From: Desulfovibrio sp.
Lineage (GTDB): Bacteria > Desulfobacterota > Desulfovibrionia > Desulfovibrionales > Desulfovibrionaceae
DNA: 64,000 nt
Assembly (NCBI RefSeq): GCF_019422935.1
Contig: NZ_JAHZCJ010000004.1
Coordinates: forward strand, 124,001-188,000
Direction: 5' to 3'
The translations under genes were made by a program, and so were the position numbers. Shown piece by piece: positions 20,539 to 31,013 of this stretch (positions are counted from its first letter, which is position 1; each line of letters starts with the position of its first letter). Below the pieces are notes generated by a model that was not told where the DNA came from, ran no database searches, and saw only the letters and a list, made by a program, of their open reading frames with translations.

Positions 20539-23094
20539 GTGGCAGATATGCAGCAGCCGCAGATCAGCATTGAAACAGAACTCCGCAAATCGTATCTGGA
20601 GTATTCCCTTTCGGTCATTATCGGGCGCGCCATCCCGGACGCGCGCGATGGCCTTAAGCCGGTTCACAGGCGTATTCTTTTTGCGCAGTACGAGCTTGCC
20701 AACAACTATAACCGTCCGCACAAAAAATCCGCGCGCATCGTCGGTGACGTCATCGGTAAATATCACCCGCATGGCGACGCTGCCGTGTACGATGCCCTGG
20801 TGCGTATGGCGCAGGAATTTTCCATGCGCGATCCCCTGGTGGACGGGCAGGGCAACTTTGGCTCCATTGATGGTGATGCCGCTGCTGCCATGCGTTATAC
20901 CGAAGTGCGCATGTCCAAGCTTGCCCAGGAGTTTTTGAACGATCTGGACAAGAATACCGTGGATTTTCGGCCCAACTACGATAATACCCTGCAGGAACCC
21001 ACTGTCATGCCAAGCAAGGTTCCCAACCTGCTGGTCAACGGCAGCTCGGGTATTGCCGTGGGTATGGCCACCAATATTCCGCCCCACAACCTGGGCGAAC
21101 TGTGCGATGCCCTGCAACTGCTCCTTGATAACCCGCAGTGCAGCATCGATGAGCTCATGGATTATGTGAAAGGGCCGGACTTCCCCACCAGGGGCTTTGT
21201 CTACGCGGGAAAGGGCCTGTACGACGCCTACCACACCGGGCGCGGCACGGTTAAGGTGCGGGGCCGCATTGAGATTGAAGACCGCAAAAAAGGCGCGCAG
21301 AGCATAATTATCCGCGAGATTCCCTTTGGGCTTAACAAAAGCTCGCTGGTGGAAAAAATCGCGGCTCTGGTCAATGACCGCAAGATTGACGGCATCACCG
21401 ACCTGCGCGATGAATCCGACCGCAAGGGCATACGCATTGTTATTGACCTCAAGCGCGGTACCATTCCCGACATTGTGGTCAACGCCCTGTACAAGTTCAC
21501 GCCGCTGGAAACGAGCTTCGGCATCAACATGCTGGCCGTGGTGGACAACCGCCCGCAGCTGTTGAACCTCAAGACGGCGCTTTCCTGCTTTGTGGATCAC
21601 AGGCGTGAAGTGGTCATCCGTCGTACGCGCTACGATCTGGAAAAAGCCGAAGCCCGCGCGCATATTCTGGAAGGCCTGCGCATCGCCATCGACAATATTG
21701 ATGAAGTGGTGGCCCTTATCCGCGCTTCCGCCAATCCGGAAGAAGCCCGTAATGCCCTGATGGAGCGTTTTGCGCTTTCAGAAGTGCAGGCCAAGGCCAT
21801 TCTTGAAATGCGTTTGCAGCGCCTTACTGGGCTTCAGCGTGAAGAGCTGATGAACGAATACAAGGATCTGCTGCAGAAGATCGAATTCTACCGCTCCATT
21901 CTGGAAAATGCCGAAGTGCTGCGCAGCGAACTTAAGCGCGAGATTGCCGAAATCCGCGAAACCTTCGCCACGCCGCGCCGTACGGAAGTGCTGCGCGAAG
22001 CCCTGACCGACATTGATATTGAAGATCTCATCCCTGACGAAGAAGTGGTCATCACGCTGTCGCGCCGTGGCTACATGAAGCGTACCGGGCTTGAGAACTA
22101 TCAGCAGCAGAAGCGCGGCGGCAAGGGCATTGCGGCCCTGCATACCTCGGATGACGACTACGTGCAGGAATTCTTGTCCACCACCAATCACCAGTATCTC
22201 TGCCTCTTCACCAACAAGGGGCGCATGCACCAGCTCAAGGTGCATCAGGTGCCGGAGGGCAGCCGCACGGCCAAGGGCGTGCATATCAACAACCTGTTGC
22301 CGCTTGAAGAGAACGAGTGGGTTACGACAGTTCTTGCCCTGCGCGAGTTTGCCGAAGACAAGTTTTTCCTGTTCATCACCAAGAGGGGCATGATCAAGCG
22401 TTCCTCCGCCTCGCTCTATGCCAAGTGCCGCAAGACTGGCCTCATGGCTGTGGGCCTGCGTGAGGACGATGAACTTGTGGTGGTGCGCCCCATCCGCGAC
22501 AACAACCATATTGTTCTGGCCACGGCGGACGGTTTCTCCATCCGTTTTGGCTGCAACGACGTGCGGCCCATGGGTCGCGTGGCCACGGGCGTCAAAGGTA
22601 TTGCCCTGCGCAGACAGGACTTTGTGGTGGCGGCGGTCATCGTCAAGGATATCGACCAGACCACCGAGATCATGTCCATTTCTGCCAACGGTTACGGCAA
22701 GCGCACCAGTGTTGATCTTTACCGCCTGCAATCGCGCGGCGGCAAGGGTATCATCAACTTCAAGGTGACGGCCAAGACCGGGCCTGTGATCGGGGCCATG
22801 CCCGTGCGCGACAACGACGGGCTTATCCTGCTGACCTCCTCCAACAAGATCGTGCGTATCGGCGTTGACGATGTGCGCAGCAAGGGCCGCGCCACCATGG
22901 GCGTTATGCTCGTGCGGCTTGATGAAGGCGGGCATGTAGTGGGCTTTGACCGTGTGGACGAAGGCGGGCAGACCGGAAGAGACGCCAGCGCCGAAATGGA
23001 CGATGACAATATGACCGATGTCGCTTCCGCTCCTGCTGTTGCCGAGCCCGAAGGGCTTGCTGACGACAGTGCTGACGATGACGGTGAAGAATAA
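20539..23094 (+). CDS. gyrA: DNA gyrase subunit A
   Basis: An 851-residue breakage-reunion subunit. The catalytic tyrosine is Tyr120 ([10 protein letters not shown]). The GyrA-box QQKRGGKGI (about 517-525) opens the DNA-wrapping beta-pinwheel C-terminal domain, and an acidic tail ends the protein. A GTG start at 20539 is chosen because a GAGG lies 6-7 bases upstream; the next ATG at 20548 is too far from it. In the quinolone-determining region the residue matching E. coli Ser83 is Ala81 ([10 protein letters not shown]), while the Asp87 equivalent (Asp85) is kept. Confidence 0.96.
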   Translation: MADMQQPQISIETELRKSYLEYSLSVIIGRAIPDARDGLKPVHRRILFAQYELANNYNRPHKKSARIVGDVIGKYHPHGDAAVYDALVRMAQEFSMRDPLVDGQGNFGSIDGDAAAAMRYTEVRMSKLAQEFLNDLDKNTVDFRPNYDNTLQEPTVMPSKVPNLLVNGSSGIAVGMATNIPPHNLGELCDALQLLLDNPQCSIDELMDYVKGPDFPTRGFVYAGKGLYDAYHTGRGTVKVRGRIEIEDRKKGAQSIIIREIPFGLNKSSLVEKIAALVNDRKIDGITDLRDESDRKGIRIVIDLKRGTIPDIVVNALYKFTPLETSFGINMLAVVDNRPQLLNLKTALSCFVDHRREVVIRRTRYDLEKAEARAHILEGLRIAIDNIDEVVALIRASANPEEARNALMERFALSEVQAKAILEMRLQRLTGLQREELMNEYKDLLQKIEFYRSILENAEVLRSELKREIAEIRETFATPRRTEVLREALTDIDIEDLIPDEEVVITLSRRGYMKRTGLENYQQQKRGGKGIAALHTSDDDYVQEFLSTTNHQYLCLFTNKGRMHQLKVHQVPEGSRTAKGVHINNLLPLEENEWVTTVLALREFAEDKFFLFITKRGMIKRSSASLYAKCRKTGLMAVGLREDDELVVVRPIRDNNHIVLATADGFSIRFGCNDVRPMGRVATGVKGIALRRQDFVVAAVIVKDIDQTTEIMSISANGYGKRTSVDLYRLQSRGGKGIINFKVTAKTGPVIGAMPVRDNDGLILLTSSNKIVRIGVDDVRSKGRATMGVMLVRLDEGGHVVGFDRVDEGGQTGRDASAEMDDDNMTDVASAPAVAEPEGLADDSADDDGEE

Positions 23095-23103
23095 CCACAG
23101 CTG

Positions 23104-23916
23104 ATGAAAATATTGCGGCGGGTCTGCGGCAAGGGTTTGATCCTGTGTCTGTGCCTGGTTTTTGCTGGCTTTTTGTGTGCTTGCAAAGACCAGAGCATGG
23201 TGGGTGATGACCTTTCCGCAGCCCGCACCGCAGTTTCTTTGCGCGACTGGTCCCTTGCCGAAAGGCTACTTGAGCGTTATCTGCGTGAGGCACGGGATGC
23301 AGATTCGCGTTGGGAAGCGTGGCAGCAGTTGCTGGTGGTGCTCAATGCCGCCGGGCAGGAACCTCGTGCCACCCTTGAATGCCTTGAAACAATGCTGGCG
23401 GAATTTGCAGACAATGACGCCAGAAGCGCCGTTATTCTGCGGCGCATGGGCGAGGTAAACGAGGGTTTGAGGCGTTATGGCCGTGCTGCGGATGCCTGGA
23501 ATGCTTATATAGGTCTTGCGGGGTTGTCGGCGGAGCAGACTGTGGATGGTTACCGCAGGCTGGCAGCCATGCAGTTTAACCTGCGCCGGTTTGACGCAGG
23601 CGAAGACACCTTGCAGCAGTGTCTTGCTCTGCCCATGGCGGATCATGACAAAATAATGTGCATGTATGATCTTGCCGACCAGAACATGGCAAGGGAACGC
23701 TGGCAGGATGTGTCTGACCTCTGCCAGCAGATACTTGATAGCGATCCGGACAAAACTCTGCGTGGTCTGGCGGGCTATTTGCTGGCTGATGCCCTTGAAC
23801 AGCTCGGTAAGGGAAAAGAAGCCCTGAAAAACTTCGAACTGGCCCGCGACGATTATCCCAATCCGTCGGTCATCGATAATCGCATTGCGCATCTGCGCAA
23901 AAAACTGAAGAAGTAA
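23104..23916 (+). CDS. TPR-containing lipoprotein
   Basis: A 270-residue predicted lipoprotein: hydrophobic signal sequence and lipobox Leu24-Cys-Ala-Cys27, then helical pairs spaced like tetratricopeptide repeats from about residue 38 to the end (for example GYLLADALEQLGKGKEALKN). It probably sits on the periplasmic side of a membrane as a protein-protein interaction scaffold. It starts 9 bases after gyrA and ends 5 bases before purF, so it is cotranscribed with housekeeping genes that give no hint of its specific job. Confidence 0.75.
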   Translation: MKILRRVCGKGLILCLCLVFAGFLCACKDQSMVGDDLSAARTAVSLRDWSLAERLLERYLREARDADSRWEAWQQLLVVLNAAGQEPRATLECLETMLAEFADNDARSAVILRRMGEVNEGLRRYGRAADAWNAYIGLAGLSAEQTVDGYRRLAAMQFNLRRFDAGEDTLQQCLALPMADHDKIMCMYDLADQNMARERWQDVSDLCQQILDSDPDKTLRGLAGYLLADALEQLGKGKEALKNFELARDDYPNPSVIDNRIAHLRKKLKK

Positions 23917-23921
23917 GGCCT

Positions 23922-25325
23922 ATGATCAAGCACGAATGCGGCGTATTCGGCATTTATGACCACGAGGAAGCGGCTCGTCTGGCTTATTTCGGTTTGTATG
24001 CACAGCAGCATCGCGGCCAGGAAAGCGCGGGCATAGTTACCTTTGACACCGACGGAGTACACGAACACAAGGGCATGGGCCTTGTGCCCGATGTTTTTTC
24101 TGAGGCCCATCTCAAGGCTCTGACCGGTAGAACTGCCATAGGACATGTGCGCTATTCCACCACCGGGCGTTCTTCCAGCAGCAATGCCCAGCCCTTTCTT
24201 GCCCATTTCAAGGGGCGGGATGTGGTGCTTGCGCACAACGGCAATCTGGTCAATGCCGCGCAGTTGCGCGAAGACCTTGAAAACGAGGGCGCCATATTTT
24301 CCACCAGCAATGACACGGAAGTGTTCATGCATCTGCTGGTGCGCGCGCTCAGGCACAACGACCTGCCCGGCGCAGTCAAGGAAACCTGCGCCCGTGTTCG
24401 CGGCGCATACTGCCTTCTGGTTATGGTAGACGGCGTTATGGTGGCGGTACGCGATCCCCATGGCTTCCACCCTCTGGCCTTTGGCCGCATGAACGGAAGC
24501 CCCGTGTTCGCCTCTGAAACATGCGCCTTTGATCTGCTTGAGGCCGATTTTGAACGCTCTGTTAAACCGGGCGAAATGATCATCGTTGACGGCAACAGTG
24601 TGCGCAGCGATCACCTTATGGGGCCGCTGCCCGAGAAGCCTCGTCAGTGTATTTTTGAACTGGTTTATTTTGCCCGGCCCGACTCCTATATTTTTGACGA
24701 GCAGGTCTATCTGTGCCGCAAAAAAATGGGCTGGAATCTGGCTGACGAGTCTGCGCCGGAAGTGGATTATGTGATGCCCTTTCCGGATTCGGGCATTTAC
24801 CCCGCGCTTGGGTTTGCCCAGCGTTCCGGCCTGCCCTATGAGCATGCCATGATCCGCAACCACTATGTGGGGCGTACCTTTATCCAGCCGTCGCAGAGCA
24901 TGCGAAGCTTTGGCGTGCGGGTTAAGATCAACCCTGTGCGCGAAATGATTGACGGCAAGCGCATCTGCATTATTGACGACAGCATTGTGCGCGGCACCAC
25001 CATGATGACGCGCGTCAAAAAGCTGCGCGAACTGGGCGCAAAAGAGGTGCATATCCGTATTTCCAGCCCGCCGGTCAAGTTCCCCTGCTTTTATGGCATA
25101 GATTTTTCTTCGCGCGGGGAGCTTATTGCGGCGCAGCATAATCTGGCGGAAATCACCCGCAAGCTGGATGTGGATTCTTTGCATTATCTCAGCATCGCAG
25201 GCTTGCTCGGTTCTGTGAGCAAGCCGCAGCATTACTGCATGGCCTGTTTCACGGGCGAATATCCTGTGCCCTGCGACGACTGCGCCGGGAAATTCAGCCT
25301 TGAATCCCCTTGCGCCAGCAGGTAG
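23922..25325 (+). CDS. purF: Amidophosphoribosyltransferase
   Basis: A 467-residue enzyme for the first committed step of purine synthesis (PRPP plus glutamine to phosphoribosylamine). It begins MIKHECGVFG, so a five-residue propeptide must be removed to expose the catalytic Cys6. The PRPP-binding loop is ICIIDDSIVRGTTMM (about 347-361). The C-terminal HYCMACFTGEYPVPC cysteines match the oxygen-sensitive [4Fe-4S] type known from Bacillus, fitting an anaerobe. Confidence 0.95.
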   Translation: MIKHECGVFGIYDHEEAARLAYFGLYAQQHRGQESAGIVTFDTDGVHEHKGMGLVPDVFSEAHLKALTGRTAIGHVRYSTTGRSSSSNAQPFLAHFKGRDVVLAHNGNLVNAAQLREDLENEGAIFSTSNDTEVFMHLLVRALRHNDLPGAVKETCARVRGAYCLLVMVDGVMVAVRDPHGFHPLAFGRMNGSPVFASETCAFDLLEADFERSVKPGEMIIVDGNSVRSDHLMGPLPEKPRQCIFELVYFARPDSYIFDEQVYLCRKKMGWNLADESAPEVDYVMPFPDSGIYPALGFAQRSGLPYEHAMIRNHYVGRTFIQPSQSMRSFGVRVKINPVREMIDGKRICIIDDSIVRGTTMMTRVKKLRELGAKEVHIRISSPPVKFPCFYGIDFSSRGELIAAQHNLAEITRKLDVDSLHYLSIAGLLGSVSKPQHYCMACFTGEYPVPCDDCAGKFSLESPCASR

Positions 25326-25382
25326 ACCATTTCTTTCGCGCCGTCTTGCACATCAGGACAGCCAGTTTTCTATGAGGAAGCC

Positions 25383-26639
25383 ATGAGTATCGCACGTATC
25401 AAGGGTTTTGCGGATATGTTTCCGCCGGACAGCGACCAGTTCACGCGCATTGAAAATACCGCGCGCCAGGTTTTTGGGCGCTACGGTTTTGTTGAGTTGC
25501 GCACGCCGTTGCTGGAATTTACGGAGCTTTTTTGCCGTTCCATCGGTGAGGAAACCGATGTGGTGCAAAAGGAAATGTATACCTTTCCTGACCGCAAAGG
25601 CCGTTCGCTTACCCTGCGGCCTGAAGCCACGGCTGGCGTTATGCGCGCCTATATCGAGAGCGGGCTGACCAATCGCGAGCCTGTGAGCCGTTTGTTCACC
25701 ACCGGCCCCATGTTTCGTTATGAACGCCCGCAGAAAGGCCGCATGCGCCAGTTCCACCAGATCAACTGCGAGTGCCTTGGCAGCCACAGCCCCATGGCTG
25801 ATGCAGAACTGGTCAGCATGCTGCTGCGCTTTTTGTCAGACCTTGGCCTTACGGATTTGACGCTCAAGATCAATTCCCTTGGCTGTTCGGAATGCCGCCC
25901 CAAATTCAAGGCTGCATTGCTCGAATATCTTGCCGGAGTTGACAAGGACGCCCTTTGCCCGGACTGCGCCCGCAGGGTGGAGACCAACCCATTGCGCGTG
26001 CTGGACTGCAAGCAGCCCGGCTGCCGCGCCATTACGGACAATGCCCCCAAGCTTATTGATTATAACTGCCCCGAATGCCGCGCCCACTTTGATACGGTGC
26101 TGGAGCTGCTGCAAGGGCAGGGGCTTGCCTTTGAGCTTGATCACAGGCTTGTGCGTGGTCTTGATTACTATTGCCGCACTACTTTTGAGGTGGTAAGCGG
26201 CAGCATTGGCGCTCAGGCGGCTGTGGCTGGCGGCGGCAGGTATGACGGCCTTGTGAAAAGCCTTGGCGGGCCTGACGTGCCAGGCGTGGGTTTTGCCTGC
26301 GGTATGGAACGCCTTGCCCTCATGATGGGCGAGGGTAGTGGTCAGGCAGCCGATTTTTATCTGGTTGCCATGGACGCGCAGAGCCGCGCGCAAGGCTGGC
26401 AGCTTGCCCAGAAGCTGCGTGACGCCGGGCTTACTGGCGAGATGAATTTCAGTGAAGGCGGCTTTAAAAGCCTCATGCGTCAGGCTGGAAAGTCCGGCGC
26501 CGGGCATTGTCTGATAATAGGCCCTGACGAAGCCGCTCAGGGCACAGTGGTCGTAAAAAACCTTGAAAGCGGCGAGCAGTGCTCTGTGCCGCAGTCAGGC
26601 GTACTCCAATTCTTGCAAACGGGAACCAACAATGACTGA
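25383..26639 (+). CDS. hisS: Histidyl-tRNA synthetase
   Basis: A 418-residue class II synthetase. Motif 2 is [20 protein letters not shown], the histidine-specific segment is [12 protein letters not shown], and motif 3 is [13 protein letters not shown]. The C-terminal anticodon-binding domain begins about residue 325. GAGGAAGCC precedes the ATG. Its stop overlaps the aspS start by eight bases, the common hisS-aspS pairing. Confidence 0.96.
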   Translation: MSIARIKGFADMFPPDSDQFTRIENTARQVFGRYGFVELRTPLLEFTELFCRSIGEETDVVQKEMYTFPDRKGRSLTLRPEATAGVMRAYIESGLTNREPVSRLFTTGPMFRYERPQKGRMRQFHQINCECLGSHSPMADAELVSMLLRFLSDLGLTDLTLKINSLGCSECRPKFKAALLEYLAGVDKDALCPDCARRVETNPLRVLDCKQPGCRAITDNAPKLIDYNCPECRAHFDTVLELLQGQGLAFELDHRLVRGLDYYCRTTFEVVSGSIGAQAAVAGGGRYDGLVKSLGGPDVPGVGFACGMERLALMMGEGSGQAADFYLVAMDAQSRAQGWQLAQKLRDAGLTGEMNFSEGGFKSLMRQAGKSGAGHCLIIGPDEAAQGTVVVKNLESGEQCSVPQSGVLQFLQTGTNND

Positions 26640-28506
26640 ACAGATGCAGACGCAGGACGCGCAGCAGGATGTGCAGCGCGAACACCAGAAATTTGTCACT
26701 GAGCTTGGTGACTGGCAGCGCAGCCATTCCTGCGGTCAGTTGACCATTACCAATGATGGTGAAGATGTTTGCCTGATGGGTTGGGTGCAGTACCGCCGCG
26801 ACCATGGCGGCCTGATTTTTGTCGACCTGCGCGACCGTGATGGCCTCACTCAGGTTGTTTTCAGCCCGGATATCGCTCCTGCCGCGCACGAAAACGCGCA
26901 TATCCTGCGTTCGGAATATGTGCTTGCGGTCAAGGGCAAGGTGCGTCCTCGCCCCGAAGGCATGGTCAACGCCAATATGGTTACTGGTCAGATTGAAATC
27001 GTGGCCTATGAGTGGAAGCTGCTCAATACTTCCAAGACGCCGCCTTTTGCCATTGAAGACCGCAGCGACGCCGGTGAGAACCTGCGCCTTACCTGGCGTT
27101 ATCTTGATCTGCGCCGTCCGCGCATGCAGGCCAATCTGCGTTTGCGCCACAAGGTTTCGCAGGCCGCCCGCTGTTTTCTGGACGACAACGGCTTTACGGA
27201 AGTGGAAACCCCGGTGCTTACCAAGTCCACCCCTGAAGGGGCCCGCGACTTTCTGGTTCCCAGCCGTTTGAATAATGGTGAATTTTACGCTTTGCCGCAG
27301 TCGCCCCAGCTGTTCAAACAGCTGCTGATGGTTGCCGGTATGGAACGTTACTTCCAGATCGTGCGCTGCTTCCGCGACGAAGACCTGCGTGCCGACCGTC
27401 AGCCCGAGTTCACCCAGGTTGACCTTGAAATGAGCTTTGCCGATGAAGAACAGGTCATGGGCATCGCAGAAGGCCTCATGGCCCGCGTGTTCAAGGACGT
27501 GATGGGCAAGGATCTGACTCTTCCCTTCCCCCGCATGCCTTGGGACGAAGCCATGGCCCGTTATGGCGTGGACAAGCCCGATACCCGCTTTGGCCTTGAG
27601 CTTGTGGATATTACGGATATTGTGCGTGGCTCCGGCTTCAAGCTTTTTGCCACTGCGCAACTGGTCAAGGGTATGAAGGTTCCGGGCGGCGAGTCCATGA
27701 CCCGCAAGGAAATTGATGCCTTTACCGAATTCGTCAAGATTTATGGCGCTCAGGGTCTGGCCTGGATCAAGATCAAGGCTGACGAATGGCAGTCGCCCAT
27801 CGCCAAGTTCCTTTCGGACGAAGAACGCAAGGGCATTGCTGAAGCGCTTGATCTTCAGGTCGGCGACATCGTCTTTTTCCAGGCGGGCGAGGCTTCCATG
27901 GTCAACGCCGCCCTTGGCAACCTGCGCGTGCATCTTGCCAACCATTTGAAGCTGATTCCTGAAAACAGCTTTAACTTTCTTTGGGTTACGGACTTTCCGC
28001 TGTACGAATACGACGAGGAAGACAAGCGCTACGTGGCCTGCCACCATCCTTTCACCTCGCCCGCGCCCGGTCATATGGAACTGATGGTTACTGACCCGGC
28101 CAAGGCCCGTGCCCGCGCCTATGACATGGTGCTCAATGGCTGCGAAGTGGGTGGCGGTTCTATCCGTATCCACTCCGGCGAAGTGCAGCGCCGTATGTTT
28201 GAGGCCCTTGGCTTTACGCCTGAGCAGGCAGAAGAGCAGTTCGGCTTCCTCATTCAGGCGCTTGATCTCGGTGCGCCGCCGCATGGCGGTTTGGCTTTTG
28301 GCCTTGACCGTCTGGTCATGCTGCTTTCTGGTTCGTCCAGCATCCGTGATGTCATTGCCTTCCCCAAGACGCAGAAGGCAACCTGCCTCATGACCAACGC
28401 GCCTTCTCCTGTTTCTTCCCGTCAGTTGCGGGATCTCGGCCTGCGCTTGCGCGAAGTACCCGGCACAGAGCAGAAAAAGGACGGCGCTACAGCCGATAAA
28501 GTTTAG
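26632..28506 (+). CDS. aspS: Aspartyl-tRNA synthetase (bacterial type)
   Basis: A 624-residue class II synthetase with an N-terminal OB anticodon-binding fold, the [23 protein letters not shown] motif 2 region, the bacterial GAD insertion (about 310-430), and motif 3 [13 protein letters not shown]. The start MTEQMQTQ at 26632 gives about 30 residues of extra N-terminus compared with E. coli; a longer start at 26563 would overlap hisS far more. Whether it also charges tRNA-Asn cannot be decided from this region. Confidence 0.95.
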   Translation: MTEQMQTQDAQQDVQREHQKFVTELGDWQRSHSCGQLTITNDGEDVCLMGWVQYRRDHGGLIFVDLRDRDGLTQVVFSPDIAPAAHENAHILRSEYVLAVKGKVRPRPEGMVNANMVTGQIEIVAYEWKLLNTSKTPPFAIEDRSDAGENLRLTWRYLDLRRPRMQANLRLRHKVSQAARCFLDDNGFTEVETPVLTKSTPEGARDFLVPSRLNNGEFYALPQSPQLFKQLLMVAGMERYFQIVRCFRDEDLRADRQPEFTQVDLEMSFADEEQVMGIAEGLMARVFKDVMGKDLTLPFPRMPWDEAMARYGVDKPDTRFGLELVDITDIVRGSGFKLFATAQLVKGMKVPGGESMTRKEIDAFTEFVKIYGAQGLAWIKIKADEWQSPIAKFLSDEERKGIAEALDLQVGDIVFFQAGEASMVNAALGNLRVHLANHLKLIPENSFNFLWVTDFPLYEYDEEDKRYVACHHPFTSPAPGHMELMVTDPAKARARAYDMVLNGCEVGGGSIRIHSGEVQRRMFEALGFTPEQAEEQFGFLIQALDLGAPPHGGLAFGLDRLVMLLSGSSSIRDVIAFPKTQKATCLMTNAPSPVSSRQLRDLGLRLREVPGTEQKKDGATADKV

Positions 28507-28521
28507 GAGGCGGACGTCCGC

Positions 28522-29040
28522 ATGATTCTTGATATTGTCACCTATCCTGACCCCAGGCTCAAAGAGCTTTGTGAACCTGTTGCCGAGGTGACGGACGACA
28601 TTCGTCAGCTTGCTGCCGACATGCTTGAAACCATGTACGCTGCTCCTGGTGTTGGTCTTGCTGCGCCGCAGGTTGGGCGCAACATCCGCATGCTTGTGAT
28701 GGACCCGGCCATGAAGGACGAGGAAAAACAACCCCGGGTGCTGATTAACCCTGTGCTGACCCTCTCCGGCGAAGAAGTTCTGAGCGAACAGGAAGGCTGC
28801 CTTTCTGTACCCATGAACTATAGGGCCGACGTCAAGCGCATGAGCAATGTGCATCTGCATGCGATGGATCTGGACGGCAATATCATTGATGAAGATCTGG
28901 ACGAATTCCCGGCCATTATCATTCAACATGAATATGATCATCTGGACGGCATACTGTTTATCGACAAGATAAGCCGCCTGCGCCGCACCCTGTACGACAG
29001 CAAGGTGAAAAAATGGCTCAAACGCAAAAGTGCCGTATAG
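28522..29040 (+). CDS. def: Peptide deformylase
   Basis: A 172-residue metalloenzyme that removes the formyl group from nascent proteins. All three motifs are present: GVGLAAPQVG (about 44-53), EGCLSV (about 92-97, Cys metal ligand) and QHEYDHLDG (HExxH, about 134-142). The last 28 bases overlap the start of fmt in another frame, so the formylation and deformylation genes are physically coupled. Confidence 0.96.
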   Translation: MILDIVTYPDPRLKELCEPVAEVTDDIRQLAADMLETMYAAPGVGLAAPQVGRNIRMLVMDPAMKDEEKQPRVLINPVLTLSGEEVLSEQEGCLSVPMNYRADVKRMSNVHLHAMDLDGNIIDEDLDEFPAIIIQHEYDHLDGILFIDKISRLRRTLYDSKVKKWLKRKSAV

Positions 29041-30026
29041 TCTTTATGGGTACGCCCGAGTTTGCCGCCGCCAGCCTGAAAAGGCTGGCGGCCTGGCCTC
29101 GTGGCGAAATTGTGGCGGTATACACCCAGCCGGACAGACCGGCAGGGCGTGGCCACAAACTTGCTGAATCGCCTGTTAAGAAGCTTGCTTTGCAGCTTGG
29201 TCTGCCTGTCATGCAGCCCGCCAGTCTCAAAAGTGCAGAGGCACAGGCGGAGCTGGCGGCTTTCAAGCCTGATCTGCTGGCTGTGGCGGCCTATGGACTC
29301 ATTTTGCCGGATGCCGTACTTGCCATGCCGACTCTGGATACAATCAACGTGCATGCTTCGCTTTTGCCGGGCCTGCGTGGCGCTGCACCCATCCAGCGGG
29401 CTGTGATGGAAGGCTGGCAGCAGGGTGCCCGGGCTGGCATTTCCATCATGCGTATTGTGCGCAAGCTTGATGCCGGGCCTGTTTTTGCAACAGATGGTCT
29501 GCCTATTGGGGAGCATACGGCAGGCTCCCTGCACGATGCCCTTGCTGGCATTGGCGCAGAACTGCTAGTGCGCGTTTTTGACGATATTCTTGATGGCAAG
29601 GCGCAGGCGGTGGAGCAAGACGATGCTCTCGCAACCCATGCCCCTAAAATTTCCAAGGAAGACGGCTTTATCGACTGGTCGCTCCCAGCCGCCCAGGTTC
29701 ATGCCCGGGTGCGGGGAGTTACCCCGTGGCCCGGCGCGCGCACTGTGCTGGAAACAGTGGACTGTGATGGCAAGCAGCGCGAAGCGCTTTCGCTCATTCT
29801 TGCTCCAGGCAAGGTGGGGCAATCGGCGCAGGGTCATTCCCCAGGCTCATTACGGGTTGATGCAGACGGTTTGAGCATTGCTTGCGCTGATTGCTGGTAT
29901 GTGCTCTCTGCGGTCAAGCCTCAGGGTAAAAAAGAGATGTCGGCACGCGACCTGCTCAACGGAGTGCTGCGCGGGTTGCCCAAGGGAGTTTGTGGTCTGG
30001 CAAGAGTTCCCGAACCTGGGGAGTAA
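29013..30026 (+). CDS. fmt: Methionyl-tRNA formyltransferase
   Basis: A 337-residue enzyme that formylates initiator Met-tRNA using 10-formyl-tetrahydrofolate. The catalytic segment INVHASLLPGLRGAAPIQ and the N-terminal IVFMGTPEFAAASLKRL fold are clear; the C-terminal OB-like domain starts about residue 210. Translation begins inside def (28-base overlap). Confidence 0.95.
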   Translation: MAQTQKCRIVFMGTPEFAAASLKRLAAWPRGEIVAVYTQPDRPAGRGHKLAESPVKKLALQLGLPVMQPASLKSAEAQAELAAFKPDLLAVAAYGLILPDAVLAMPTLDTINVHASLLPGLRGAAPIQRAVMEGWQQGARAGISIMRIVRKLDAGPVFATDGLPIGEHTAGSLHDALAGIGAELLVRVFDDILDGKAQAVEQDDALATHAPKISKEDGFIDWSLPAAQVHARVRGVTPWPGARTVLETVDCDGKQREALSLILAPGKVGQSAQGHSPGSLRVDADGLSIACADCWYVLSAVKPQGKKEMSARDLLNGVLRGLPKGVCGLARVPEPGE

Positions 30027-30055
30027 TGTTTTTTTTCGCAATGGGTATTTTTAAT

Positions 30056-30080
30056 GAGGCTCTTTTGAGCCTCGTTTTTT
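30056..30080 (+). terminator. Rho-independent terminator after fmt
   Basis: GAGGCTC, a TTTT loop and GAGCCTC are followed by GTTTTTTC and a further T-rich run. It closes the long plus-strand series that starts at dnaN. Confidence 0.85.
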
Positions 30081-30193
30081 CTTTTTTTGACCTATGTATC
30101 GCGTTGCGAGCTTGCGCTTTTCATAGGGTCAGTTTTGTGCGATTTTGAGGCTCACGACGGTTTTTTGCTTCTGACTTTTCAAACCGAGGCCAC

Positions 30194-31012
30194 ATGTTTC
30201 GTAAATCGCCCTTTTCCTTGCCGCCAGAGCAGTATGGTGGAGCGCGAAAGCGCGTTTTTATCGGGCTCATGCTTGCCTCGTGCCTTCTGCTGTGCCTTGG
30301 TGTAGCTTTTTTTCTTATTTTGCCCTGGATTGGCTTTTTCTCAACGCAACACTGGCTGCCATCACTCAGTATGGGTTTTGGTTTTGTTATTATTGTGGCC
30401 CTGTTGTGGCTTTGCATTATCCTTATATTTCATATTTATACTGGAAAATCATTGCCGGGTGTGGACAGTGTGCGGCATGTCACCATACGGCTTTTCTTTC
30501 CGCTTATGGAATTACTTGCCAAGGCTGTTGGTATTGATAGAGGAAGAGTGCGGCGCAGCTTTATTAAAGTGAACAACGAGCTGGTGCTTGCCAGTGGCTG
30601 TACGGCACAGCCGCACGAGCTTTTGCTGCTTTTACCGCATTGCGTTCAACAGGCTTTGTGCCCGCAACGGCTCGTGCACAATCCGGATAATTGTCAGCGC
30701 TGCGGCAAATGCCCGGTCGGTGAGCTGCTTGCATTGAGGGACAAGTATGGCGTGCGGCTTGCCATTGCCACAGGCGGCACCATTGCCCGCCGCATTGTGG
30801 TGCAAACGCGACCGCGCTGCATTATTGCTGTTGCCTGCGAGCGCGACCTTACATCCGGCATTCAGGACAGTTACCCTTTGCCTGTCTTTGGTGTTCTCAA
30901 CCTGAGGCCGCATGGGCCGTGCGTTGATACGCTTGTGCCCATGAAGGCACTGGAAGATGCCGTTCGTATTTTTCTTGGCCTTTCACAACCTTTGCATCGG
31001 GGCAGGGCATAG
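30194..31012 (+). CDS. DUF116-family membrane protein
   Basis: A 272-residue protein with two N-terminal membrane segments (about residues 20-46 and 56-80) and a cytoplasmic DUF116 domain. The domain keeps a cysteine cluster, NCQRCGKCPVGEL (about 171-183), a Gly-rich stretch IATGGTIARRIV, and VACERDLTSGI, then LRPHGPCVDT. The family is of unknown function and often accompanies Fmt, Def and RsmB genes, as here. The cysteines suggest a metal or redox centre, but this is inference. GAGG precedes the ATG; the next gene starts two bases after its stop. Confidence 0.82.
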   Translation: MFRKSPFSLPPEQYGGARKRVFIGLMLASCLLLCLGVAFFLILPWIGFFSTQHWLPSLSMGFGFVIIVALLWLCIILIFHIYTGKSLPGVDSVRHVTIRLFFPLMELLAKAVGIDRGRVRRSFIKVNNELVLASGCTAQPHELLLLLPHCVQQALCPQRLVHNPDNCQRCGKCPVGELLALRDKYGVRLAIATGGTIARRIVVQTRPRCIIAVACERDLTSGIQDSYPLPVFGVLNLRPHGPCVDTLVPMKALEDAVRIFLGLSQPLHRGRA

Positions 31013-31013
31013 C

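Noticed and set aside
26473..28941. Open frame of about 820 codons on the minus strand
   Set aside because: It is antisense to aspS and parts of hisS and def, which carry unmistakable synthetase and deformylase motifs.
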